DNA of 12,939 bases, taken from contig JAVCCD010000165.1 in the NCBI GenBank assembly GCA_030765665.1, forward strand, positions 1 through 12,939. The letters are read 5' to 3'. Shown piece after piece: positions 6,967 through 12,939 of the stretch. How positions within the stretch are numbered: position 1 is the first letter of the stretch; each line of letters opens with the position of its first letter. Source of the stretch: Candidatus Tenebribacter mawsonii. GTDB taxonomy: Bacteria; Cloacimonadota; Cloacimonadia; Cloacimonadales; TCS61. The position numbers were made by a program, and so were the translations under genes. Below the pieces are notes generated by a model. The model did no database searches, had not been told where the DNA came from, and was given only the letters and a program-made list of their open reading frames with translations.

Positions 6967-8091
6967 CTATCCTTTCGAATATTCTCTGATAACTTCTTTA
7001 ACCCATTTAGCACCATTTTCCAGATCAATGAGTTTTATATATTCATTAACTGTATGAACATCTTCCATTCCACTTCCAACAACAGCCATTTTTAGACCCT
7101 TATAATTAAAAATATTAGCATCACTTCCACCGCCACCAATACCACTCTTAAAAGGTAAACCGATATTCTCAGTAGCTTTCTTTGCAAGGAGAATACATGG
7201 ATCATCATTTTCAAGGACAAAAGCCGGATATTCCTTTTGGATAATTGAATCAACCGAAGCTTGAAAATCACCAAGTTTATACTTTGCTGCTGTTTCTAAT
7301 AATATTTGTTTAATTTCATTAGTTACTTTTTGTAATTTATCACTATCGTGGCTTCTAGCTTCAGCTTCAAGAATTACTTCCTTAGGAATAATATTAGTAG
7401 CAGTTCCGCCTTTAATTATTCCTATGCTACAAGTTGTTTCCTCATCAATTCTACCCAGCTTCATCTTTGATATTGCTTCTGCTGCTATTTGAATTGCACT
7501 CACACCAAACTCAGGTGCAGCACCAGCATGAGATTCTTTACCGTGAATAGTGAATTTCATACTATTTTGTGAAGGTGCCCCAGTTACGGCATGACCAATT
7601 TCATGTGAATCTAAAGCATATCCGAATTCAGATTTAATATTTGATAAATCAACAAGTTTTGCTCCCAGTAATCCTATCTCTTCTGAAATTGTGAATAGTA
7701 CTTCTATTGGAGCATGATCTTCATTCGCTTCAATTATTTCTTTTATTGCCCATATTATTTCAGCAATTCCAGATTTATCATCAGAACCAAGAATTGTTGT
7801 GCCATCAGTTATAATTTTATCTTCTGTGACCTGTGGTTTGATGCTATTTCCCGGAACTACTGTGTCCATATGTGCGCAAAGAAGTATAGGCTTCTTATTT
7901 ATATTACCTTTAAAATAACCATATAAATTCCCAATATTTCCACCGGTTTTTTTATTTGCATTATCAAAAGTAACTTCAGCACCTAAAAATCGAAGATCTT
8001 CCGATATTTTTAGGGCTACAGCTTTTTCATTTTTAGATTCGCTATCTATCTTGATGAGCGAGATAAAATAATCCACAAGTGTTCCTTTCAT
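6967..8091 (-). CDS. M20 family metallopeptidase, PepT-like (374 aa)
   Basis: This is a cytoplasmic zinc aminopeptidase or peptidase T-like enzyme. All M20 metal ligands are visible, numbered from the chosen start: H74 and D76 in LCAHMDTV, the bridging D104 in LGSDDKSG, the general base E137 with ligand E138 in TISEEIG, D161 in ALDSHE, and H346 in MEDVHTVNEY. The dimerisation lid domain lies between about 175 and 290 (HGKESHAG within it). The length fits the PepT-like group; the actual substrate (tripeptides or another acylated amino acid) is not decidable. I start at ATG 8091 because AAGGATA sits at ideal spacing before it; a longer frame from a TTG at 8133 has no such support. It is transcribed divergently from rlpA. 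Confidence 0.92.
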   Translation of the reverse strand: MKGTLVDYFISLIKIDSESKNEKAVALKISEDLRFLGAEVTFDNANKKTGGNIGNLYGYFKGNINKKPILLCAHMDTVVPGNSIKPQVTEDKIITDGTTILGSDDKSGIAEIIWAIKEIIEANEDHAPIEVLFTISEEIGLLGAKLVDLSNIKSEFGYALDSHEIGHAVTGAPSQNSMKFTIHGKESHAGAAPEFGVSAIQIAAEAISKMKLGRIDEETTCSIGIIKGGTATNIIPKEVILEAEARSHDSDKLQKVTNEIKQILLETAAKYKLGDFQASVDSIIQKEYPAFVLENDDPCILLAKKATENIGLPFKSGIGGGGSDANIFNYKGLKMAVVGSGMEDVHTVNEYIKLIDLENGAKWVKEVIREYSKG

Positions 8092-8214
8092 AAAATATCC
8101 TTCTTTTTTAAATGGAACTTGAAGGGAGAGCAATTTCTGTCAACAGGAAAAATTGATAGACAAATTCTTTGTTACTGCATTATTTGATGCATCGAAAGTT
8201 AGTTGGAGGATATT
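8092..8214. promoter_or_regulatory. Divergent promoter region, M20 peptidase / rlpA
   Basis: This gap must carry the rlpA promoter and probably that of the peptidase. A perfect TTGACA -35 hexamer is present on the minus strand (8143-8138), but no good -10 follows at 16-18 bases. On the plus strand TTGATA lies at 8153-8158, with a CATTAT at 8178-8183 that is too far for a firm call. TGCAT-N6-ATGCA at 8176-8191 is a small inverted repeat that could be an operator or chance. Confidence 0.4.
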
Positions 8215-8655
8215 TTGAATAGAATCATCATGATATCATTATTATTATTAATATTATTTGGATGCAGCTCAAATGCACAATTTAAAACAAAAGGTGCTTC
8301 TAAGAAACATCTTAATCAAAGATACGGAAAATCGGAAGCATATGAAACAAAAGTAAAAAAGGGTGATGAATTCTATTTAGTATGTTCATATTACGGGAAA
8401 AAATTTCACGGTCGTCAAACTGCAAATGGTGAGATCTTTGACATGAATAAACTAACTTGTGCTCACAAAACTCTACCCTTCAATACGAAATTAGAAGTTA
8501 CGAACGAAGATAATGGGAAGTCAGTAATTGTACGGGTAAATGATAGAGGACCTTTTATAAAGGGTAGAGATCTTGATCTCTCTAAAGCGGCAGCAGCTGA
8601 GATCGGTTTGATCCCCTATGGCTTTAAGAAAATGAAGATACGGATTGTAGAATAA
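8215..8655 (+). CDS. rlpA: RlpA-family septal ring lytic transglycosylase-like lipoprotein (146 aa)
   Basis: The N-terminus is a lipoprotein signal (basic start, hydrophobic 4-15, lipobox ILFGC with C17). A linker of about 35 residues follows, then a double-psi beta-barrel domain (about 50-145): FHGRQTANG, HKTLPFNT, VRVNDRGPF and GRDLDLSKAA. H84 and D110 match the catalytic His and Asp of characterised RlpA in identity and in their 26-residue spacing. RlpA cleaves denuded peptidoglycan glycan strands at the outer membrane. There is no SPOR domain, so septal targeting through it is not expected. The start chosen is TTG 8215, because GGAGG at 8205-8209 lies 5 bases before it; the ATG at 8230 is too far from it. 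Two Cys (C57, C82) lie at positions that are often Ala or small residues and might pair in the periplasm. Confidence 0.93.
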   Translation: MNRIIMISLLLLILFGCSSNAQFKTKGASKKHLNQRYGKSEAYETKVKKGDEFYLVCSYYGKKFHGRQTANGEIFDMNKLTCAHKTLPFNTKLEVTNEDNGKSVIVRVNDRGPFIKGRDLDLSKAAAAEIGLIPYGFKKMKIRIVE

Positions 8656-8658
8656 AAA

Positions 8659-9558
8659 ATGAATGCATTCTTAGAAATAAATAGTAAAGTAAAACAAGCG
8701 TTAGAGAATAGAAAACCTGTAATTGCGTTGGAATCTACAATAATCTCACATGGAATGCCTTATCCAGAGAACATTCAAGTTGCAAAAAACCTGGAAAAAA
8801 TTGCTGAAGATGCTGGTGTTGTCCCAGCTACAATTTGTCTGATGAATGGAAAAATTAAGATAGGACTTAGCGATGATGAATTGGAGTTACTAGCCGGAAG
8901 TAAAGATGTTGCCAAAGTTTCTCGCAGGGATTTTGGAAGAATATTAGCTTCCAAAAAGATGGGTGCAACAACTGTTGCTGCTACAATGATTGCTGCGAAT
9001 TTGGCTGGAATTAAAGTTTTTGCAACAGGCGGGATTGGTGGTGTTCATCGTGGAGCAGAAGATTCTTTTGATATTTCTGCAGATCTACAAGAATTTTCGC
9101 AAACACCTGTTATAGTTGTTTCAGCTGGAGCAAAAGCAATTTTAGATCTTCCCAAAACTTTAGAAATGTTAGAAACTTATGGTGTTCCTGTTTATGGATT
9201 TCAGACTGATCTGTTCCCGGCATTTTATTCTGCAGAAAGTAATCTGCAAATCGATAGGATTGAATCTGAAAAAGAGATAGCAGATATTTACAATGCAAAT
9301 TTTAAACTTGGTTTAAATAATGGAATCTTGGTGGCAAATCCAATTTCTAAGAAGTATGAGATCCCGTTTGAAGAAATGGATGAACACATTAAAATTGCTT
9401 TAAAAAGAGCAAATTCCAAAGGAATAACGGGTAGAAAATTAACACCTTTCCTGCTAGCTGAAATTGTGAAAATTACAAAAGGGTCATCTTTAGAAACAAA
9501 TATTAAATTAGTAGAAAATAATGTTAAGTTAGCCTGCAGAATTGCTAAATCGTTTTAA
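8659..9558 (+). CDS. psuG: Pseudouridine-5'-phosphate glycosidase
   Basis: PsuG splits pseudouridine 5'-phosphate into uracil and ribose 5-phosphate, reversibly and Mn-dependent, in salvage of the modified nucleoside from RNA. The family signatures are clear: ALESTIISHGMPYP (E25), AKVSRRD (K86), ATGGIGGVHRGAE, ISADL (D142) and SAGAKAILDLPKT (K159). E25, K86, D142 and K159 correspond to the catalytic or metal residues of the E. coli enzyme. At 299 residues it is full length. It follows rlpA by 3 bases with no clear Shine-Dalgarno, so it is probably translated by coupling. The partner kinase PsuK and a transporter are not adjacent, so the kinase would have to be elsewhere. A fusion is excluded by the length. 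Confidence 0.96.
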   Translation: MNAFLEINSKVKQALENRKPVIALESTIISHGMPYPENIQVAKNLEKIAEDAGVVPATICLMNGKIKIGLSDDELELLAGSKDVAKVSRRDFGRILASKKMGATTVAATMIAANLAGIKVFATGGIGGVHRGAEDSFDISADLQEFSQTPVIVVSAGAKAILDLPKTLEMLETYGVPVYGFQTDLFPAFYSAESNLQIDRIESEKEIADIYNANFKLGLNNGILVANPISKKYEIPFEEMDEHIKIALKRANSKGITGRKLTPFLLAEIVKITKGSSLETNIKLVENNVKLACRIAKSF

Positions 9559-9559
9559 T

Positions 9560-9584
9560 GTGTTAAAGAACACTCCGTCTTTTT
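9560..9584 (+). terminator. Weak possible terminator after psuG
   Basis: GTGTT-AAAG-AACAC (9560-9573) is a perfect 5-bp stem right after the psuG stop. It is followed by a short T-rich run (TCTTTTT by 9584). The stem is short and AT-rich, so termination would be inefficient. Confidence 0.3.
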
Positions 9585-9792
9585 GAGGAATTTAGCTTGC
9601 TTTTCCCTCGAAGAATCTTGAGTGTGTAAAATAATACCATCTTCACAAGTTGTGGTGAGGCTCTTCGTCGAATGCCTTTGAAAGATTTCCTCAGAGGGAC
9701 AAAAGAAGAGATATCGAGAGTTAAAATGCTCGTAAAATTATATCCCATTGTATAGTAAAAATTTTGCTCTGGAGGATATCTAGCGGGAATTG
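9585..9792. other. Non-coding or decayed region between psuG and the membrane-protein remnant
   Basis: Together with its neighbours this is part of a stretch of about 350 bases with no intact gene. An 89-codon minus frame (9832-9563) is open here but is basic, low in similarity to anything I know, and partly overlaps the membrane-protein remnant in another frame. TGAGGAA at 9584-9590 and TTCCTCA at 9688-9694 are inverted 7-mers about 100 bases apart. The stretch looks like degenerate sequence or a dispersed repeat. Confidence 0.4.
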
Positions 9793-9921
9793 GAGAATAA
9801 ACCAGATACCCCACATGAAAATAATTGACCAAAAATCATATTTATACAACCATCATAGAATTAAAAATGTTATAACTTCTATAAATCCACCACTTAGATA
9901 ATTGCTTAATATGAAGCATGA
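9793..9921 (-). pseudogene. Frameshifted C-terminal remnant of the membrane protein
   Basis: On the minus strand, in a different frame from the 60-residue gene upstream, codons from 9921 downwards give a hydrophobic stretch (SCFILSNYLSGGFIEVITFL). An in-frame TGA follows at 9855-9853, then a second stretch with WLYKYDFWSIIFMWGIWFIL. The Lys/Tyr/Asp-then-Trp-rich-helix pattern looks like the last helix of small polytopic membrane proteins. The frame change plus the stop argue that this is the broken tail of the gene beginning at 10088. The reading is visible in the sequence; the ancestry is inferred. Confidence 0.5.
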
Positions 9922-10088
9922 AATCCTTCGAAAGAAATGAAACTCAAAAAAGATATTATTGAGATTAATGAAGTTGCAAGAAGTGCTTTTTTATAACTTT
10001 CACGATCTCCACCTAAACTGCTTGCTACCCATAGAATTATAGCGTTTATGGGGATAAAAATAATTGAAATTATTGTTTTACCTAACAT
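9906..10088 (-). CDS. Small membrane protein, probably a truncated N-terminal fragment (60 aa)
   Basis: Two hydrophobic segments (about residues 4-24 and 36-53) are separated by a short hydrophilic loop, GGDRESYKK. This makes a two-helix inner-membrane protein. The ATG lies 2 bases after the hisC stop and uses a purine-rich site (GAGAGA) in the hisC end, so it belongs to the hisC transcript. I do not recognise a named family. The last residues (SFEGFHASY) are less hydrophobic and run into a TAA. Immediately beyond, another frame continues with two hydrophobic stretches, so the original protein was probably about 100 residues with three or four helices, broken by a small indel near 9925. It may still be translated as a short peptide. 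Confidence 0.55.
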   Translation of the reverse strand: MLGKTIISIIFIPINAIILWVASSLGGDRESYKKALLATSLISIISFLSFISFEGFHASY

Positions 10089-10090
10089 AC

Positions 10091-11161
10091 TTATCTCTCT
10101 TCCATAAATCTTTTCACATGTTTAATAAACGCTGAATTGTGTGTTGTATTACTTATTGTAACTCTAACGTGGTTTGCTAATACCGGATGATGCCAGACAG
10201 CGCGGATTGCTATCTCATTATTGGCAAGAAAGTTGAATAGATTTTCTGTATCATCACCAGCTGTGAAAGTAAGAAAATTAGTTGCTGAAGGATGAACATG
10301 AATCCCCTCAATTGCAGATAATTGTTTAAAAACATCTTTCTTATTCTCAATAATCTTTTTATTATGCTCCAAAAAAATCTCTTTCTTCTCTAACATGGTT
10401 GATATCATTGTTTGCGTCATCAAATTCATGTGGAAAATTGTCATAACTTTTTCTAGTTCTTTTATATTATCTGGATGAGAAATAATATAACCAAATCTGA
10501 GTCCAGCCGCTGAAAATGATTTTGAAAATGAACGAATAATTATCAGATTCGGATATTCAAATATTTTATCAGAAAAGGTTTTTCCTGAAAATTCAAAATA
10601 TGTTTCATCAATTAAAACCAGCTGTTTACTTTTTTCTATGGTCTCAATAATTTTATTTTCATTCAGCAGGTTTCCAGTTGGGTTATTTGGATTACAAAGA
10701 ATTGCTAATTTACAATTTTCATCATCACAAAGCTCTAAGTATTCATCAACAGAAAAATCAAAATCAGAGTTTAGAGACAGAAATTTAATTCCCAATCCAA
10801 CAGCTCCAGAATAACTTTTATAATCAAAATATGAGGGAGCCAGTGAAACAGCAAATGAATTATTATCATTTCTAACAGAATTGAAAATATAATAAAGCAT
10901 TTCATCGGCACCATTGCCACAAACCAAACATTCAGGTGGTACATTTGCATATTCAGCAAGTTGTCTTAATAATGTTTTTGTGATGTCGTTAAAATATCTA
11001 TTGATATGTACAGTTTTCATTTTCGTTAAAAACTCATCTTTAACAATTTTAAATGGATCCAAAGAACTCTCATTTAATCCCATTTTAATACTTTTGTTTG
11101 GGACATCAATATTTACAGGTTTTTTACTTTGTAAATCTTTTCTAAAATAATACATTTGCAC
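10091..11161 (-). CDS. hisC: Histidinol-phosphate aminotransferase (HisC-type)
   Basis: This is a fold-type I PLP aminotransferase converting imidazole-acetol phosphate and glutamate to histidinol phosphate in histidine synthesis. Landmarks: MGLNESSLDP (27-36), GNGADEML (82-89, phosphate binding), CNPNNPTG (156-163) with N160, DETYFEF (185-191) with D185 and Y188 contacting the cofactor ring, and SFSKSFSAAGLRFGY with Schiff-base K214 and R222. The C-terminus is HVRVTIS near 338-344. At 356 residues it is complete. The ATG at 11161 has GAGG at good spacing; a second ATG two codons later is possible. No other his genes adjoin it. CobD-like threonine-phosphate decarboxylases and aromatic aminotransferases share this architecture, so the specificity rests on overall pattern. 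Confidence 0.85.
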   Translation of the reverse strand: MQMYYFRKDLQSKKPVNIDVPNKSIKMGLNESSLDPFKIVKDEFLTKMKTVHINRYFNDITKTLLRQLAEYANVPPECLVCGNGADEMLYYIFNSVRNDNNSFAVSLAPSYFDYKSYSGAVGLGIKFLSLNSDFDFSVDEYLELCDDENCKLAILCNPNNPTGNLLNENKIIETIEKSKQLVLIDETYFEFSGKTFSDKIFEYPNLIIIRSFSKSFSAAGLRFGYIISHPDNIKELEKVMTIFHMNLMTQTMISTMLEKKEIFLEHNKKIIENKKDVFKQLSAIEGIHVHPSATNFLTFTAGDDTENLFNFLANNEIAIRAVWHHPVLANHVRVTISNTTHNSAFIKHVKRFMEER

Positions 11162-11253
11162 CTCAAAATTTATTAATTATGGAACCAGCAATTCAGTAAT
11201 ACTTTTTAGTCAAATAAAAAAGATATATAAATTTATGCAAATATTATGAAAAA

Positions 11254-11281
11254 TTGTTAGACAAATATTATCTAATATTAA
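11254..11281 (+). promoter_or_regulatory. Possible promoter of the secreted-protein gene
   Basis: TTGTTA (11254-11259) and TATTAA (11276-11281) are 16 bases apart and would give a leader of about 30 bases to the ATG at 11318. The 156-base gap is almost purely A/T, so such matches are expected by chance. The hisC promoter must lie in the same gap on the other strand but I cannot place it. Confidence 0.3.
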
Positions 11282-11317
11282 AATCAATATTAAATAATTA
11301 GGAGATAGAAGAATTAT

Positions 11318-12939
11318 ATGAAAAAAATCGATCTTGTAACAATTTTTTTACTTATGACCACTATCCTTTTTTCTGTGATAGAAGAAACGGAATCCTTAAA
11401 GAATTTTTTGTATGGTAACGCTCCTGATTGCGAATATGATAATTGGATGAGTCATATAACCGAAGGAATTGCGGATCCTGGATACAATCTATATGCGCCC
11501 TGGGATGTGCAAACGGAAGGATTTGGTGATTATGAAGTTCCCACAGAAGCAGATCTTATAGGGTGGGGATTGATAATTGATGAATTCATACAAGGTAATC
11601 TTGATGAAGCACAAAGTATGATCGATACAACTTCTATTCCGTATCAAGTTATTATTTTTAATGATACCGATACGGACAGAACATTTTATATGCTAAGAGA
11701 AATCCCGAATGATTCTTATTATGATGATAATCAGACTGAAGATCCTGGAGATGATGAATCTGGTGCATTTGATTATGGCTGGGGACTGTACCTTTATTAT
11801 CCCGAAGGAGAATTTCCGCACATAATCACAGCACCTCATCCTAATGATGATTATATTACCACACCAATAGCTCATAAAGCTTTTATTGATATTAATTCAA
11901 AGTTTTTACTAATTTCCGGTACTGGAAGAGAAGTTGTGTGGACGCATGTTGGTAGTTATGCAAACAATAAATCACTTTGTGATCCATCTAGAGTAGAAGA
12001 TCACGTTTTTAATGTAAGTTATCAAAAGTTTTGTGATGAAATTCGAACTGAATTTAACAGACCTGAGTTTAGTTTACAGATACATAGTTACGATTGGGGA
12101 AGCAGACATTGGGGATATCCAAATGTTCAAATTTCGGGTGGATATAATGTTGGTTCACCAGATCTTCCAATAAGAGATCACTCTTCTATGGGATTGGATC
12201 TTGTAAACTTGCTGGATCCAATAGTTCTTCCGGCAAATTCCGTTGGATTGCATGATCCTGTAATGATGAATGATTTTTATGGTTTTCATAGTAATGAATA
12301 TGATTTTAATTATTCTAATGAAGATACTACTTTTGCAATTAATACAAATATTGATCTTTGGGGTTACAACTCTAACCGTCAGATCGTTTATACAATATCT
12401 GGCATGAGTCACTATGATAACATTGAAAGGTTTTTACATTTAGAAATGGATGAACTTCCAAATATTTATCCGCAAACTTCAAATAACTATTATTGGTTTC
12501 ATGGTTGGGATCCGGTAACCCAAACTTGGGATATGAGTCACAGATTTGATAACACACTTGCCTATTATTCTCCCTGGATAGATGCATTAGCCCATGCACT
12601 TCCTGCTGTATTTCAAATGGATGATAATTTGATTCCTACTGCTCCATCGGAACTGCAAATTGTAACTGAATGTGCAGATTATATAAAAATTCAATGGGAG
12701 CCGGGTGACAGCTATGATATGAGCACTTACCAAATTCTGTATTCAACAGAACCAATCGCAAATGGGGGTTATTCAATTGTTGATAAGAGTAATTATGGAA
12801 AACTTGCATGTTTAGCTCAAAATTACTATACTTTAGGTGGTTTGGCTCCTGGTGAAGAATACTATTTTGCAGTTAAAATTCTAGATAAAAATGGTAATGA
12901 ATCAGATTTATCAAATGAAGTGTCTGGAACTTCTGGTCC
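11318..12939 (+). CDS. Secreted protein with uncharacterised N-terminal domain and fibronectin type III domain (partial, 540+ aa)
   Basis: The frame is open from an ATG preceded by AGGAG (spacing rather long) to the window end. Residues 1-20 are a signal peptide (KKI, then a hydrophobic core). Residues about 35-430 form one large domain that I cannot name. It has an acidic segment (131-148, several Asp) and a run of conserved-looking polar residues: H174 in ITAPHPNDD, R204 in SGTGREVV, E227-D228-H229, and H256 in LQIHSYDW. Together these suggest a metal-dependent hydrolase, by analogy only. From about 440 a fibronectin type III domain is clear (TAPSELQIV, IKIQWEPG, YQILYS, LAPGEEYYFAVK, GNESDLSNEV), typical of exported surface or extracellular enzymes. 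The C-terminus, where a sorting domain might be, is outside the window. Confidence 0.85.
   Translation, partial: MKKIDLVTIFLLMTTILFSVIEETESLKNFLYGNAPDCEYDNWMSHITEGIADPGYNLYAPWDVQTEGFGDYEVPTEADLIGWGLIIDEFIQGNLDEAQSMIDTTSIPYQVIIFNDTDTDRTFYMLREIPNDSYYDDNQTEDPGDDESGAFDYGWGLYLYYPEGEFPHIITAPHPNDDYITTPIAHKAFIDINSKFLLISGTGREVVWTHVGSYANNKSLCDPSRVEDHVFNVSYQKFCDEIRTEFNRPEFSLQIHSYDWGSRHWGYPNVQISGGYNVGSPDLPIRDHSSMGLDLVNLLDPIVLPANSVGLHDPVMMNDFYGFHSNEYDFNYSNEDTTFAINTNIDLWGYNSNRQIVYTISGMSHYDNIERFLHLEMDELPNIYPQTSNNYYWFHGWDPVTQTWDMSHRFDNTLAYYSPWIDALAHALPAVFQMDDNLIPTAPSELQIVTECADYIKIQWEPGDSYDMSTYQILYSTEPIANGGYSIVDKSNYGKLACLAQNYYTLGGLAPGEEYYFAVKILDKNGNESDLSNEVSGTSG

Noticed and set aside
8092..8133. Longer N-terminus of the M20 peptidase from a TTG at 8133
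   Set aside because: The added 14 residues precede the family's usual start, and a well-spaced AAGGATA lies directly before the ATG at 8091.
8203..8214. Upstream TTG start for rlpA at 8203
   Set aside because: The codon overlaps the GGAGG Shine-Dalgarno, which must itself be upstream of the start; TTG 8215 fits.
9563..9832. 89-codon open frame on the minus strand after psuG
   Set aside because: Basic composition, no good start signal, and it overlaps in another frame the hydrophobic remnant that better explains the sequence. Treated as non-coding.
11162..11317. Possible riboswitch or operator between hisC and the secreted-protein gene
   Set aside because: The gap is almost pure A/T with no stable stem or conserved-looking block; only a weak promoter match can be offered.
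12155..12599. Two minus-strand open frames of 75-85 codons near the right end
   Set aside because: They are shadows of the secreted-protein gene, which is intact on the plus strand and has clear domains.

Overview
The window is AT-rich bacterial chromosome from a diderm (Gram-negative-type) organism. The evidence is a diaminopimelate pathway (dapB, dapF), an RlpA-type lipoprotein, a YfiM/DUF2279-type exported protein and a secreted protein with a fibronectin type III module. Gene content and style fit the Cloacimonadota or a neighbouring Fibrobacterota-Chlorobiota-Bacteroidota-type lineage. That placement is inferred from general gene content, not from a marker gene.

Layout. Positions 1-142 hold the 3' end of an unidentified plus-strand gene. 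Positions 181-1659 are a complete IS4-family insertion sequence with 18-bp perfect terminal inverted repeats and an 11-bp target duplication. Its transposase is on the minus strand, and the start region can fold into a long hairpin that buries the Shine-Dalgarno. Positions 1671-1897 are intergenic and contain short direct repeats and a likely dispersed repeat. Positions 6833 down to 1898 form a tight minus-strand operon: dapB, dapF, a DUF2279 protein, a RodZ-like HTH membrane protein and a large two-part radical SAM protein (TIGR03960 plus DUF2344/TIGR03936). Gaps are -4 to 11 bases. An M20 peptidase of the PepT-like group (8091-6967, minus) lies upstream of dapB and diverges from a plus-strand pair, rlpA and psuG (8215-9558). 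Positions 9559-10088 are decayed: a 60-residue membrane protein is followed by a frameshifted remnant of its own tail. It sits 2 bases behind hisC (11161-10091, minus). A large secreted protein gene begins at 11318 (plus) and runs off the window.

How the genes work together. DapB and DapF supply meso-diaminopimelate and lysine for peptidoglycan. RodZ-like proteins link cell shape to the cytoskeleton, and RlpA is a peptidoglycan-active lipoprotein, so the left and centre of the window are biased to the cell envelope. PsuG (pseudouridine salvage), HisC (histidine synthesis) and the M20 peptidase are metabolic. No CRISPR array, tRNA, rRNA, phage cassette or obvious defence system was seen. The most notable items are the IS with its start-region hairpin, the decayed membrane-protein gene behind hisC, and the secreted protein whose N-terminal domain I cannot name.
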